From NCBI GenBank assembly GCA_002914805.1, contig JXTB01000001.1, positions 1,726,791-1,790,790 on the forward strand: a stretch of 64,000 nt of DNA. The letters run 5' to 3'. Source of the DNA: Parasponia andersonii. Taxonomy: Eukaryota; Streptophyta; Magnoliopsida; Rosales; Cannabaceae. Positions 45,781 through 58,110 of the stretch are shown here, in pieces. How positions within the stretch are numbered: position 1 is the stretch's first letter; each line of letters starts with the position of its first letter. The notes under the pieces were generated by a model that saw only the letters and a program-made list of their open reading frames with translations, had not been told where the DNA came from and made no database searches. Position numbers and translations under genes: made by a program.

Positions 45781-46260
45781 CCATGCTGATTAAGTCATGG
45801 ACTCAGGATGTACCTTCTATATAATGCTAAGGAGGGACTGATTATATGATTTTCACAAGGTGAATGGTGGAAAATTTCTTATGAGGAACAATAATACTTG
45901 TGAAATCATTAGAATTGACCCTATGAAATTTAGGATATGGGATAATTCTTACAAAGTACTGAAGAATGTGAGATTAGTGCCAAAGCTGAGAAAAAATCTG
46001 GTTTTGTTTGGAATACTTGATGTAAGTATATATTCGTACAGATATGAGAATGGGTGATGAAGGTGTTGAAAGGTGTCATGATAGTTCTAAAATTAGTGTT
46101 GAAATATGGTTTGTACATATTGCAAGGAGAAGCTATTAACGAGACTTCTGCTATTGCGAAAAAAACTCCTGATCTATAGAAAAATCTTTATGTTATAATA
46201 GAGACTCCTACTATTGCAAATTCTGATGTTATAACATCGAATTCAGACTAGACAACAATA
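45781..46260 (+). pseudogene. Copia protease remnant
   Basis: The active-site motif is intact as VMDSGCTFYI at about 45798. A frame at 45860-46057 (RIWDNSYKVLKNVRLVPKLRKNLV) matches the second half of the copia protease region. Confidence 0.75.
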
Positions 46261-46960
46261 TGCCATAAGTGATTGGGTCATACCAGCATTAGAAGTTTGC
46301 AAGAACTATGCAAACAGTGTATTTTGGACTTAAAGAAGATTTCAACACTTTTTTTTTGTGAATCATGTATACTTGAAGAGGCTCACAAGCTAACAAAATT
46401 TTGTACACTCGGACTTGTGGGGATTCCCTCAAATACCTTTCTCTCTTAATGGTGCTTGATATTTCATTTCCCTTATTGATGATTATTCATGAAATGTTTG
46501 GGTTTATTTCTTAAGGCATAAAACTGAAACTTTTGTTAAAGTTAAGGAATGCAAGACCCTTGTGCAGTAACAAACTAATAAAAAAATTAAAAAGCTTAGA
46601 ACTGATAATGGTTTAGAATTTTGTAGTGGTGAGTTTAATCAATATTGTACACAAAATGGTTTAGAACATGTTTTGACATTCCCTAACAAATTAGGTTAGC
46701 TAAATGTATGAATAGAACTATACTTAACAAGCTTAGGTGTATGCTTAATAAATCTAGATTGCCTAAGAAATTTTGGATTGAAGTAACACACACTGCATGG
46801 TATTTGATAAAATTGTCACCATTATCAGCTATAGGTTATAAGATAGTAATGGAAGTTTGGTCAGGTAACCCACCTAGTTTAATGCATCTTAGACCATTGG
46901 ATATATTGCTTATATCCATAAAAGTCAAGGAAAATTGAATCCTAAACCAGTCAAATCTGT
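46261..46960 (+). pseudogene. Copia integrase remnant
   Basis: A zinc-binding HHCC segment reads LGHTSIRSLQELCKQ...FCESCILEEAHK. The core has LIDDYS (first D) and KLRTDNGLEFCSGEF (second D). A frame at 46708-46938 covers NRTILNKLRCMLNKSRLPKKFW. The Q-N-G-x-x-E block holding the third acidic residue is scrambled at about 46690. Confidence 0.75.
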
Positions 46961-47399
46961 GTTACTGAGATATCCACAACGTGTTATGGGTTATAAGGTG
47001 TGGGTAATTGATAATAAGAAATGTGTTATCAGTTGAAATATCATTTTTAATGAGAATGATTTTTTATAAATCTTGTTGGACTAACACTTTGTCTAAGAAT
47101 AAAACCTTCCAGTTTGAGGTGGAGAATTCCACAAAGCTTGATCAAGTCACAAGTACTTATAGCTTTAAAGGTGTAAACTTAGAAAGTGAACATAAAACTA
47201 AAAGGGAATCAGCTATAGGTGGAATAATAGAGGAACCTGATGTTGCAATATCACAGACAAAAGCAGCAGAATCCTAGCTTGATGCTATAACATAGCAGCC
47301 AGATCAACCTGATATTACAACATCAAAAATTAGAAGTCCAAATCATGTTATAACACGTACAGATACACTAGGAAGAGATCAAGTTCATAATTTAGGGAG

Positions 47400-48300
47400 A
47401 CTTATTAATTATCTCTTGCCTAAGAACAGACCCAGAAGGACAATCTTACCTTCACCACATTTTGCTTATGCTGATATCATTGCTTATGCACTCAATATTG
47501 GCGATTTCATTGAGTTAGAGGAACCAGGGAGTCTTTCTGAAGCATGGAAGAGAAGTAATAAGGAAGATTAGCTGAAATCAATGAAAGAAGATATGCACTC
47601 ACTCATGAAGAACAAGACTTGGAAGTTGGTTGATAGATTTTTACACAAAAAGGTTATTAGGTGCAGATGGATTTTTAAGAGGAATTATGTTATTCTTGGA
47701 ATAAATCAGCTAGATTTAAGATAATAGTAGTTGCAAAAGGATTTTCATAAATTGAAAGTATAAACTACCATGAAATGCTCATACATGTTATTAAGCCTTC
47801 ATCTATAAGGCTCATTCTAGCTATTGTAGCCATGAATGACTTAGAGTTAGAGTAGCTTTATGTGAAGACAACTTTTCTACATTATAACCTTGATGAATAG
47901 ATTTTCATGGAGTAACCAGGAGGTTTCATTAAGAAAGGAGCTGAGAACAAGATGTGCTTGTTGTAAAAATCTTTTGTATAGACTCAAGTAATTTCTTAGG
48001 CAGTGATATAGAAGATTTGACGAGTTCATATTATCTAAAGATTTAGAAAGGTCTGACTTTGATCATTGTGTCTACTATAAAATGACAAAGAATGGTATGT
48101 TCATCTACTTGTTGCTTTATACAGATGACATGCTTATAGCTTGCTGAGATAAAAGTGAAATTCAAGTGTTGAAGAAAGTTTTGGATACTAAATTTGAGAT
48201 AAAAGACCTAGGGGCTATGGAGATCTTAGGTATTGAGATTCGAAGGGATAGACCAGCGAGGATTCTTATATTTTCTTAAAAGGGATACTTAAACAAGGTT
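47400..48300 (+). pseudogene. Copia reverse transcriptase remnant
   Basis: Includes ELEEPGSLSEAWKRS, KNKTWKLVD and IRCRWIFKRN; then, near 48100, MFIYLLLYTDDMLIA. The palm motif is YTDD, keeping both aspartates. KFEIKDLGAMEILGIEIRRD follows. Stops are frequent between 47700 and 48050. Confidence 0.8.
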
Positions 48301-49070
48301 CTTGAGGTATTTAGTATGAAAGATTCAAAGGTGGTTGCAATACCTATTGTAGCTCACTTCAAACTAAGTTCAATTAAAGGAGAATTAGCTGATAGAGAAA
48401 GAGAATACATGGTTGAGATTCTATAGTTTAATGCGGTTGGGAGCTTAATGTATGCTATGATTAGCATAAGGCTCGACATTACCTTTGGTGCTAGTTTAGT
48501 GAGCATATTTATGAGTAAATCAACAAGATTTCACTAGGAAGCTATAAAATAGTTACTCAGGTATATAAAGGATACATTGGATATTGATTTAGTTTACAAA
48601 AGTATAAGACATTCTAGTATTGGCTTAGTAGGCTACTATAATTCAGACTATGCTACAGATCTGGACAAAAGGAGATCATTGATTGGTTATGTTTACACAA
48701 TCGATGAGAATGTTATCAGTTGGATGTCTGATTTACAATATATCGTGGCTTTATCTACAACAAAGGTAGATTATGTAGCTCTTATAGAGACTATCAAGGA
48801 AGAAATATAGCTACAAGGAATTAGTAAGAAACTATGCTTCAAGGACCATATCGTAACAATTCATTATGATTTACAAAGTGCCATATATCTCTCGAAGAAT
48901 AGTACATTTCATGAGAGAAAGAAAGACATAGATGTTCGACTGTATTTTGTGAGAGACATTATTGCACAAGAGTAGATTAAAATGGAGAAAATTTTTACAC
49001 TCGAGAATCTTGCAAACATGTTGACGAAGGTGATTTCAGTAAGCAAGTTTAGGTAAGTTTTGAGCTTGAA
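48301..49070 (+). pseudogene. Copia RNase H remnant
   Basis: The frame 48577-48810 shows GYYNSDYATDLDKRRSLIGY and VALSTTKVDYVALIETIKE. The usual T-E-A-E-Y has become T-K-V-D-Y, removing the first acidic residue. The C-terminal block (FHERKKDIDVRLYFVRDII) precedes the polypurine tract. Confidence 0.8.
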
Positions 49071-49082
49071 GACAGATGGGGT
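49070..49082 (+). promoter_or_regulatory. Copia polypurine tract
   Basis: The purine-rich agacagatgggg run directly precedes the 3' LTR start. Confidence 0.6.
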
Positions 49083-49644
49083 TGTAGGGACCTCTAGTGA
49101 CAATTAATTCGGTTAAGTTAGTTGGGATATTATAATAGTAAGTTAGTTAGACTACAACCTAATTACTCTAACTAATTCTTAATGATATGTCAACTAAGGC
49201 TTTGATTTTAGGCTCAAAGTGTGAGACTCGTTCAATATATATGTTACATTTCAAAGGCAAAGAATAAAGTGAAAAAAAAGTGTGAGAACTAAGTTTTTAT
49301 TGAGAGCTACTACTGTATTGCACATGTTGCAACATAATTGATTATCTATTTCATGTTGCAATATTGATTATGTATTCTGTGAGTTGAGAGATTCGTGATT
49401 ACACTACTGAGAGATTTGAGAGTAGCTTGTAGTAAGAATCTTATTTTGTAATTTGAGATTACATAAGGGTGTAATCTTCTTAGTTGATAGTGGATTTGAC
49501 TAAAGATAAGTTCTCTGTCTTGGATGTATAATTTTTACATTAAAAACTAGAATCAAATAAGTCGTATTGAGTTTCTTGCTTGCATTATTTTTTTTCTTTG
49601 CTTTTGTTCTTGATTATTTGATTGGTCTGGTTGTTCCGTCAACA
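49083..49644 (+). repeat. Copia 3' LTR
   Basis: Starts TGTAGGGACC and ends GTTCCGTCAACA, followed by ACTAG. It matches 44314-44882 along its whole length with scattered changes and small gaps. Confidence 0.9.
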
Positions 49645-49649
49645 ACTAG

Positions 49650-50290
49650 CTAAGTGCTACCGCTCTCAAGTAGTACATTCGATATCGAATACCTCGACTG
49701 AGGATTCGAGTACTATTCCTTTTGAGCAACCAAGGAAGAACTAGACCCTCCTCCATGTACATCAGCCCTTACCCATCGAGTAAAACATGAGACTCACTTG
49801 ACAACTCGTCCGTACCCTCGAACAAATGGGATTAATAATCCTAGAAGCATGATGGCACTATCGTTTAGGTATGCTTGGATAGATTTGTCCCCTAGTGGCC
49901 TGGCATCTCAATTTTCCTTTCACCCTATACTCCTGAGTTGGACGGCCAACATTGCTCTAAACATAATCATCAAAATTTGATGGTGGAGAGTGACCCATAT
50001 TTGCTTATTTGAAGCGATTAACCACACCATTGAAGGGGTTAATGACTCCTCTAGGTCTAAATCTCTATCTTTCTTTAGTTTCTCTCTAGATCCGAGAACT
50101 GAATTAATCATCAGAGTGTCCTTCGCAGGTACCCACCAATACATAGTAATCCCTACTGGCAACCCTTTTGCCATGAGATATCGTACTCGACATAACCTAT
50201 CAAAGCATAGGTTCGGATCCCAAATATATCAACGACTGGTAGCTACTCTCTGTGTGCTCCAACACTTGATCATCAGGCCCTTAGCCTAAT
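49650..50290. other. GC-richer unassigned segment
   Basis: Open frames on both strands overlap here (plus 49798-49980 and 49990-50289; minus 50174-49920), a mark of non-coding GC-richer DNA rather than a gene. No domain is recognised. It may be a decayed transposon fragment. Confidence 0.3.
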
Positions 50291-51521
50291 AATAGCGTTT
50301 GGACGAGATTTTGTACTAACACATACTAAGCTATATTATGAAATAGCAAGATTACCAACCCTACAAATTGGTTTGGTTTGGCCAATTTCTTTTATCGTAT
50401 CGAAACTCTTGAACACCCCTAGTTCGTAGCATCAAAACTTGTAATTAGGGTTACCTGCTCCATTCAAGGACAGAGGACAGCCGAACCCCCAGTCATTTTT
50501 TTATTTTCTCTTTAAACATATAGAAATTTATTTGTATTTTTGTTTTTCTATACATAAATTCTCCACTTAAAAATAGAAAAATATAGAATATTCCCCCCCA
50601 AAATAGATATGATTTTGTTCCAATTCCCATTCCCACTAGATGAAATTTCTGGCTCCATCTGACTCCATTCAGTTTTCACTAAATTAAAATTGGACAATGA
50701 GCATTAAGTATTTGTTGTGCCACTGTAAAGTTCTGTATTAAATTTATATTTAAAGAAATTGTTGCATACTTTTTATGATATATCCAATATCGTGAAAATA
50801 ATACTTTAGTTGCATTAAAAATGTCACTTTTGAATACAATTGTTGGAATTCACGGAATATTTATTTTCTACCATCATTTCTAGCACGTAAATCACAAATT
50901 CTGTTCGAAGGTCTTGAGATTCATGTTGTACTTCCATATATAGATATGGATTATATAGTATTGAATACTACTACGAATTGGATCCAAACCCTAATTAATT
51001 ATATATCTTTTCCATTTCTTGTCAACATACGTGGAACGTTCTTCGCATACCCATGAAAACTATCCATATGCTTGAAATTGGCAAAAGCAATCCAAGAGGG
51101 GGTGAGATCGACGTCATTTTCCGTGATTTTATTTTTCGAATTATTCAAAGTACCGTGGCCTTATGAGTGATCTAAATTTTCAACCACTCCCCACAAATTC
51201 GAATACTCGATTCCAGATAATCTTATCCACTAGGAGGGAAAGGACCAACTCAATACCCATTACAGCAGCTTTTCAGTTTTTGGATCTATTAAATATTCCA
51301 TATACATGTTAGGGTATTACACCGACATGTTATATAAATACAGACTCTAATAAAAGGGTAAAAAACTAAACAACTCAAGTTGAACAAGGTACGTTGACCA
51401 ACTCTACCAATTAAAATAAAAAAAGTTGAAGTTTTGCTATATATGATCCATTATATATTCAAAATTATAAGGGAGTTAAAAAAAAAAAAAAAAAAAAAGG
51501 AAAACGAAAATCCTGAATGGT
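50291..51521. other. Intergenic, 3' of the GH3 gene
   Basis: AT-rich; an A-run of about 18 lies at 51479-51498. No gene seen. Confidence 0.5.
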
Positions 51522-51527
51522 TTTATT
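51522..51527 (-). terminator. Polyadenylation signal of the GH3 gene
   Basis: AATAAA on the minus strand, about 25 bp past the stop codon. Upstream 'ttgtc' and A/T-rich context fit a plant poly(A) region; no transcript evidence is available. Confidence 0.45.
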
Positions 51528-51550
51528 GGAGGACAAATATAGTGTCAAGA

Positions 51551-54500
51551 TCAAATTGTGTTTATTTGTTCTTTTATCTGGTCGTAAGCAGTGCTATGAA
51601 ACCTTTTAGTGGTACACACATTTAAGATTTTGAGAATAACCTGGTTGGTAGTGCACCTAGGGGTCTTGAACTGGCTCAAGGCTGCACCATTCCCAATAAA
51701 GTAGTCCAAAATTTTCTTAAAAGTCCCTCTCTCCACGATGCATAGCTCTAAGGGACCTATTGAGTTGGTTCTCCTCGACACGACATAACCATGGTCTACA
51801 AACGACGCGTCCATTTCTCTACAACAATCTTTAAGGACTCGCTCCTCGGCTTCCCCTTTGATTTCCCAGTAGATGACATAATGCCCCGGCTGGTTTCCCA
51901 CGTCAGCATGGCTGGTGAAGTCAACGAGTTCGGCTTTCGCCTTGCTGGTCAACAGTTCTGACCCTTTTTCCACTACGATTTGGAGGTCTTTTTCGGTATT
52001 TTTGTCGATGTTTACAGTTAGTAAAAGCTTTCTCCTGCATATGAAGTTTAATTTTGGGGTCCCGTTGTGGAAACCCGCCACTTCAACTACGTCCCCTAAT
52101 CTGTACCTGTAAAGTCCTGGATTAACGTAAAAATTGCATTGACAATATCAGATATAGATAATCTATACGTGATTTTTTAATGACTATAGTGATAAAAGGA
52201 ATAATATCTAAAGGAGGAAGAACAAAACATGACATGTGAAAATTACCAATAAGTAATTCTATGCGTGCAAAATTATAATGCATTTAATTATATATGTGTA
52301 CTACTTCAGATACCCCACTAAGGCGCCGCTGTTGGAACCCAGATTTTAAAGACAAAAAATTACAACAAAAAAATCATAGGAAAAAAAAAGAACATACTAT
52401 TATTAAAAATTTNGAGATTTTAGGAGGACATTTAATGTCAATGGGGTCCGGAGACAGATCAAGTATTCCACCGTCCACTGTCTTATAGTGGGGATTGTTT
52501 TTTCTCGAGGGAAAATCTCGAGATATTATAACCACCGTCCACTGTTTTATAGTGGGGATTGTTTTTTCTCCAGGGAAAATATCGAGATATTATATGGTCT
52601 AGGCCCATTGTTAAAGTGTAAGATCAACTGGCCGATATATGTAATGCTGCTTGATCATTGATTGAGAGACCATACTGGACTTCATGTAAAAGATACTAAT
52701 AAGTAATTACCAAATATTTGAGAACAAAACATCAATAAGAATATGAATAATATTTTTGTGACAGGGTACCGAGAAAAGCAGTATATTTTATATGTTGGTG
52801 ATTGTAAGTCTGAATTTATAGAATATGATCTGATGTTGAGAAACGACGATATGCCATGTTAGTTTCAACTTAGTTAAAAGAAGGAAAAAAAAAAAGACAA
52901 ACAATAGTAACATACCAGTGAAAGTGGTGAGGACGATCTCGTACTCTTGTCCAACCTTTACTTGGGAGAGTGGGATTGGCTCCTCTTCAATAAAGTCATC
53001 GCTGACCTTATTGCAATTCTGCTTCCTTCTATAAAGTGGTATGAACTCGAAGTAAGAAAAAGTGGGAATCACCGCAAAAGTGACCCTTTCTGGAGGCAAG
53101 CAAGGATCCAAATTGGCTCCAATCCAACTCTCAGTTGATCCATAGTCAGCACTAACCAATGGCAAGTCCTTAGCATAGTGCCTTAACTTTTTCAAATAAG
53201 GTTGCATTGACCCTGTCATTATGGAGTAAACATATTTGGCATTAGGCCAAATCTTCGGAATCAAACCAAACCAATCCAAATCTTCCAACTCCTTGCAATT
53301 CACTTCGATTTTCGAAGCCAAATTTGGGTCTGGAGAGATTATGTCCAACACTGATTTTCTTAGTTTTGGTAACTTGATTCTTGTAGTGCTCAAAGTGCCT
53401 TCTCTAATATCAATACACAACTCTTTCCATAGCTCTTCAAAGGCAGTAAAGGCTTGAACTATGCTATAGGCAAAAGTGGAGGTTATGAACTCTACTTGGT
53501 CAGACAACAAGAGCCCAAGTAAGAGATGACAATAAGTTGACTGTTTATAGTCTCCACTTGAGATGACCTCTTTGGGGCTACAAGTAAAGGACTTGGTTTT
53601 CTCCTGTTTGATTTTGAATTCTTGACTGTTGTAATAGTGGGTTGTGGCTGTTCCTACTGTTAGGCCACCTTTGGTTTTGTACTGTTTGCTGCTGTATATG
53701 AATTCAAGGATTCTCCCTCCTTCCTTTGTTGGATAAACTCTATTAAATAAAATTAAAAAATGGGAAAAAAAAGAGAGAAAAATTTAAGTACTACTACAAG
53801 TAATTGGAATCATTTAAGTAGGCAGCTGTACGGAAAAAAAACATTGGTATAGGGGTTGAACCTTGATATATAAGCTGCTGCCAATCTAAAAATTTGAAGT
53901 GTGGTTTGAGCACTGTGCCTTGTGAAAGGTACATATTTTTGCCTTCCTTCCGTGGTACCGGAGCTTCAACCAACCAAATTATAAGTGTTCCCACCAAAAA
54001 AAAAAAAAAAAAACCAAATTATTAGTGCTAATAAAGTAGCTAGCTAGTTCTCCTTCTTTTTTTTTTTCTTTCAAACAATATTATAATAAGACAGCACAAG
54101 GGTTAATCAATAGTATATATAAGATAATTATTGAATCGTATGCAAATCCAAGAAAAGGCGAATTATGGACCAAAAGAGAATCTAAATATATAAAGTGCCG
54201 ATTATCACATTCTTAGTTTTCATCAACAGAGTGTATATATATATCCTGACCTTTTGGCACAATGAATCAAAACACAAATACATTCAAAAAAGAAAATACA
54301 CACATACATATTCATATATATATATATATATATACAAATATGTTCAAAACAAAATGGTAATAGTTATACCTTAGAGAGAGAGTAGTCACAGGTTGTTGAG
54401 TGAGAACAGGAGCGGTGTCCCCATCTGCAACTCTCTGTATGAGAGGCTCTATATCAGCATGGGTGGAAAGGGGTACCAGACTCGTGTAGAGCGCTTCCAA

Positions 54501-54704
54501 TGCACATCCCTCCACCTCTTCGATTTCTATGTCCTTGAACCACTTCTTCAAGTACTCGGTACCATGATTCAGCTCCAGTATCCGGCGAAGCGTCTGAATC
54601 TGGACCCAACCCGCGTTCTCCGACACACCCTCAAACCAGCTGACCACGTCGTTTTCATTACTACTCTTATTGTTACAGTAGTTGTTCACAGCAGCTGATT
54701 CCAT
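51551..54704 (-). CDS. GH3.10: GH3-family acyl-acid amido synthetase, GH3.10-like (4 exons, 608 aa)
   Basis: Exons on the minus strand: 54704-54370, 53963-53862, 53739-52916 and 52116-51551. All introns are GT-AG (406, 122 and 799 bp) and the spliced frame is 1827 bp with no internal stop. GH3 landmarks: SSGTTEG at residues 112-118, YGSTE at 345-349 and YRYRLGDVV at 423-431, which form the ATP/AMP-binding site of this adenylating family. Length fits the family (~590-610). The start MESAAVNN is the first ATG in the exon, and DVVSWFEGVSENAGW follows as in GH3.10. GH3 enzymes adenylate a plant acid hormone and join it to an amino acid in the cytosol; Arabidopsis GH3.10 is reported to act on jasmonates. 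Wording is closer to GH3.10 than to JAR1. Substrate here is inferred, not shown. Confidence 0.93.
52117..52915 (-). other. GH3.10 intron 3 with 64 bp tandem duplication
   Basis: The intron holds two copies of a 64 bp block (52468-52531 and 52532-52595), each starting ccaccgtccactg and ending atcgagatattata or similar. The first carries an inverted pair ctcgag/ctcgag. One base is unresolved (N at 52413). Splice sites are GTATG and CCAG. Confidence 0.85.
53964..54369 (-). other. GH3.10 intron 1
   Basis: Donor gtataac, acceptor gttgaag. Contains a (TA)n run at about 54315-54334 and an A/T homopolymer near 53997-54013. Confidence 0.85.
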
Positions 54705-55395
54705 TATTAAACAAAAAATATTGTTCTTTTATTTTTTTATTTTTTATTTTTTGAGTGGTGGTGAGTATGAGAAAAAACGATATGATATGATAAATAATGT
54801 AGTTAGTGTTAGATGGGCCTGAAATTGAAATAAGGGGGTTGGTATGGGGTTTATTGGTAATAATGTATAGATGGAGTGTTGTCTCTCAACTGAAGGCTCC
54901 GAAATATAGCAGAAAAAAAGCCTATCATAGAATGGTACGGCGGTTTATTGACCACAGGACTTGGGGGTTTATGTTTATCAACATGTAGAGATTCACTCTA
55001 GAGTGACAGGGAGGGAGAGATCAGAGAGATAGAGATTTCTTTGTCAAGGTGTGTGGGGGACAATTGTGGGGGAGTGAGGGACAAAATTAACGGTCCCGAG
55101 CCGAACGACCTAATATGATGGATCCGCTTACAATAACACCTATTTAGCTCTCTCATATATGATATATCGCCCACCCATATGATAGCTTTTGTAAATTAAT
55201 TAAAGCTACAATTTCACTGATTTGTGAAAATGTTACTATAAATCCACATCCAGTGCTTTGGTTTCTCTCTTGTTTTATTTGAATGGAACGTGTCACTCCA
55301 TACATAATATACACTAATTGTTTTATGATAATTAGTTTTGTCAATAATTAGTGTCGATAAAACTGGAATAATATATGTTTTACCAAAAGAAGACT

Positions 55396-55431
<36 letters not shown>

Positions 55432-55830
55432 CTTTCTCAAAAAACTCTACCGACGCTCTCAATCTCTAAGAGGTGGGAGAGGAGTATATCTTTTTCCAGC
55501 CTCCCCTCCTCCTCTTCTCTGACTTCTCTATGAGATGAGAGATTTTTTTCAATTTTTTTTTAGTTTTCTAATAAATCTAGATTTAGATTTAGTTCGTAGT
55601 TTTATCTTTTGTATAGATTTAAGTCTATTTATCAGATCTTAAATATAAATTTTTTTTTTTAATTTAATATGTTCGACAAATAAGTTGTTTTTCTTTTTAA
55701 CGAGTATGTATCTTAATTGATGTTGGAATCATATAGTCTACTATATCAAGAATGCGGTGCAGAAATAAATATTGTATACAATACTGTACTGATGATCATT
55801 GCTATCTTATTTTTTTGGAGAATCACGCAA
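54705..55830 (-). promoter_or_regulatory. GH3.10 upstream region
   Basis: Upstream of the gene, an A/T-homopolymer stretch (54716-54752) probably belongs to the 5' UTR. No convincing TATA box was found. A (TA)n microsatellite lies at 55399-55429. A single TGTCTC (54880-54885) is not enough to claim auxin control. No other gene is visible. Confidence 0.4.
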
Positions 55831-55998
55831 TTCTCAAATATCTTACTATTGTTACTTACTGCTGTTATATTTGTAATTTATTTTTCATTCTTTTTTTTTT
55901 TTAAGAATTTGAAATTCTCAAATATCTTACTATTGTTACTTACTGCTGTTATATTTGTAATTTATTTTTCATTCTCTTTTTTTTTTTAAGAATTTGAA
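55831..55998. repeat. 84 bp tandem duplication
   Basis: The block beginning ttctcaaatatcttactatt at 55831 is repeated from 55915, nearly identical apart from the T-run. Confidence 0.9.
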
Positions 55999-58110
55999 AT
56001 TGTAATTTTTATACTTTTATAATTGGAAATCAATTACTCGTAATGACTATATACGTTTGGCCAAGTCATCATATATGTTTTGAACAGTTAGTTATATGTG
56101 GGTTTTTATGCTCAGAATTCTAATGAGTGCCGGATCACATGCCAGGCTTGCGAATTGCAATGCTCATTGTCACTTTCTAATATTGAAACCGAAATTCAAT
56201 CTAAATGACTATAAGTCATTTATTATAGGTTGCCAATTTAATAAATATTTTTTTAACTTATATATAGATATATTTTTTTTTTGTCGAATCACCGTCTAAT
56301 TATAATCTAATGATTATAATAAAATATATAAAAAAAATATTTCATTGATATTATTATTTTTATTTTATTTTAAATAAATTTACATGATAAATTTTTATTA
56401 GTTAAAATAATACTTAAATATTGGTAAAAGAAAAATAGCCGCTGATTGGTGCCCTTACTTATATGTCTATATATATAGACACAAAGTAAAACGCAAGTTT
56501 ACCCCGTTTGCCTTTAGGCATAATTACTAAATCCTTTGCCATGGTTTACTTCGTAAGGGAAAGAGAAAATTCTTATATCGATTCCAACACAGCAAGTATA
56601 GATATATTGCAATAGTGGTACGTAGTACCAGCCAATAGTACTACTGTACGATTGAGCAGAAATATAATATTGCATGATTATGGTGGTGCCTCTGCCCCCG
56701 CTTGGTATTGACCGTTTAATTTTCAAGTATTTATAATAGTGCAGGCTTTTGTAAATACAGTTGCTCTAATTTCACAAGGGGCGGCTTTTTTTCGATTTTC
56801 GAAAAGTCTAGCCCATGATTACACATGCCTTCGGCAGATTTTTTTTGCGAGTGGTTTTGAGCAGATTGGATTTATTTGATATATATAGAAATATGTATAC
56901 CATATATAATTATGTATCTTATAAATACGAAAATACATAGCTAGAAATTGTCTGCAAAAATTACATTGAAAATTTAAACGATAAACGTACTTAATAGTAA
57001 TTTCACGTAGATGAGAGTATAATACATATAAATCATGCTCAATTCTAAAATTTCTGATAGTTTAAAAGCTGTGTTACAAGACATAATAAAACGGTGTCTA
57101 AAGTACAACCCCAAAAGTAACTATATGGGTGCTCTCCTTATGTTGACCGTGTCATCTAGATCGGAGGACGAGTTTTATTTTGTAATGGATGAGAAGAAGC
57201 TTCCATTAGTACATGGAATAAAAGCCTAATCTTAAGCTTAAAAAAAAACAAAAATATTCTTTCCCTTAATCGGCAAGCCTGCAATTAGAGATGTTAATGT
57301 CAGTCGAATTTTGTGGGCTAGCCCACGTTGCGAAAAAAAATACGATATCACTCAACCTGTTAGATATGCTAAGGATTGGATTAGATTTCAGTAATAAGCT
57401 TATCGGTTTAGCATAATTTAGACCGCATTTCTGCAGGCTTATATTTAGTAATTTAATATAATATTTTAAATATATTTTTTAATTAAAAAATCTTAATTAA
57501 ATATTTTTATTTATATGCTTCAAATGTTATTTATTTATTTATTTTTATTTATTTTCATTATATTTAAATTTAAAAAGAATATAAATGTGTTTTAGGTCCA
57601 TATAAGTATATATTTAATATTTTAAACAATAATAAAATTAGGTTTATATTCAATTCGCATAAGCACGACCCATTTAGACACGATTTATTTAGACCCATAT
57701 AAAATATAAGTTGGACCACTAGACCGTGCCGAACCTCTTAATAAAAATATGGATTATTAAGTACTCTTTGAAATTTTCAAAGAAAACCCTCCCAATCTCA
57801 CATTAAACTGAAAGTAGGAATCTTTTCTCTCTTTAAGTCTTTATTTAGAGCTTGAATTTTTGAAGAGAAAGGAAAAAAAAAAACAAAAAATTTAAGGGAT
57901 CTCATTTTCTCTTATTTAGATTAAAACAAAAAATAATAAAAAGTTTTTTTCAAAAAAATTAAAAGTTTGATTTAATGTTATTTTTAGTGTATAAAATATT
58001 GACACGTTAATTAGTAAAATTACTAGTGTACAAATAAAATTTTATAAACTTTTAAGAATAATATTTTTATTTTTATTTTTCTATGATTTTTTTTTTAATT
58101 TTTTTTCCTT
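55999..58110. other. AT-rich intergenic
   Basis: No gene recognised. A short frame at 57035-57229 (64 codons) has no known domain and no neighbours in support. Confidence 0.45.

Larger units (their letters stand above)
44314..49644 (+). mobile_element. Structurally complete Tork-like copia retrotransposon
   Basis: Two LTRs (569 and 562 bp), primer site, gag, protease, integrase, RT, RNase H, polypurine tract and a perfect ACTAG duplication are all present in copia order. LTRs differ at many positions and the frame has many stops, so the copy is old. RT and RNase H wording (MLIAC, DSDYA, ALSTT) fits the Tork/Tnt1-Retrofit group; this is by eye. Confidence 0.9.

Noticed and set aside
49798..50289. 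Overlapping frames on both strands as a host gene
   Set aside because: Open frames on both strands with no recognised domain; more consistent with GC-richer non-coding DNA.
54393..54698. 101-codon plus-strand frame
   Set aside because: Antisense of GH3.10 exon 1.
54880..54885. TGTCTC, the core of an auxin-response element, upstream of the GH3 gene
   Set aside because: One hexamer is expected by chance at this scale, no paired site is seen, and the GH3.10 group is not known for strong auxin induction.
55717..55989. 90-codon hydrophobic frame
   Set aside because: Created by the 84 bp tandem duplication in T-rich DNA; no homologue recognised.
57035..57229. 64-codon frame as a small gene
   Set aside because: No domain, no supporting neighbours, ordinary length for chance in this window.
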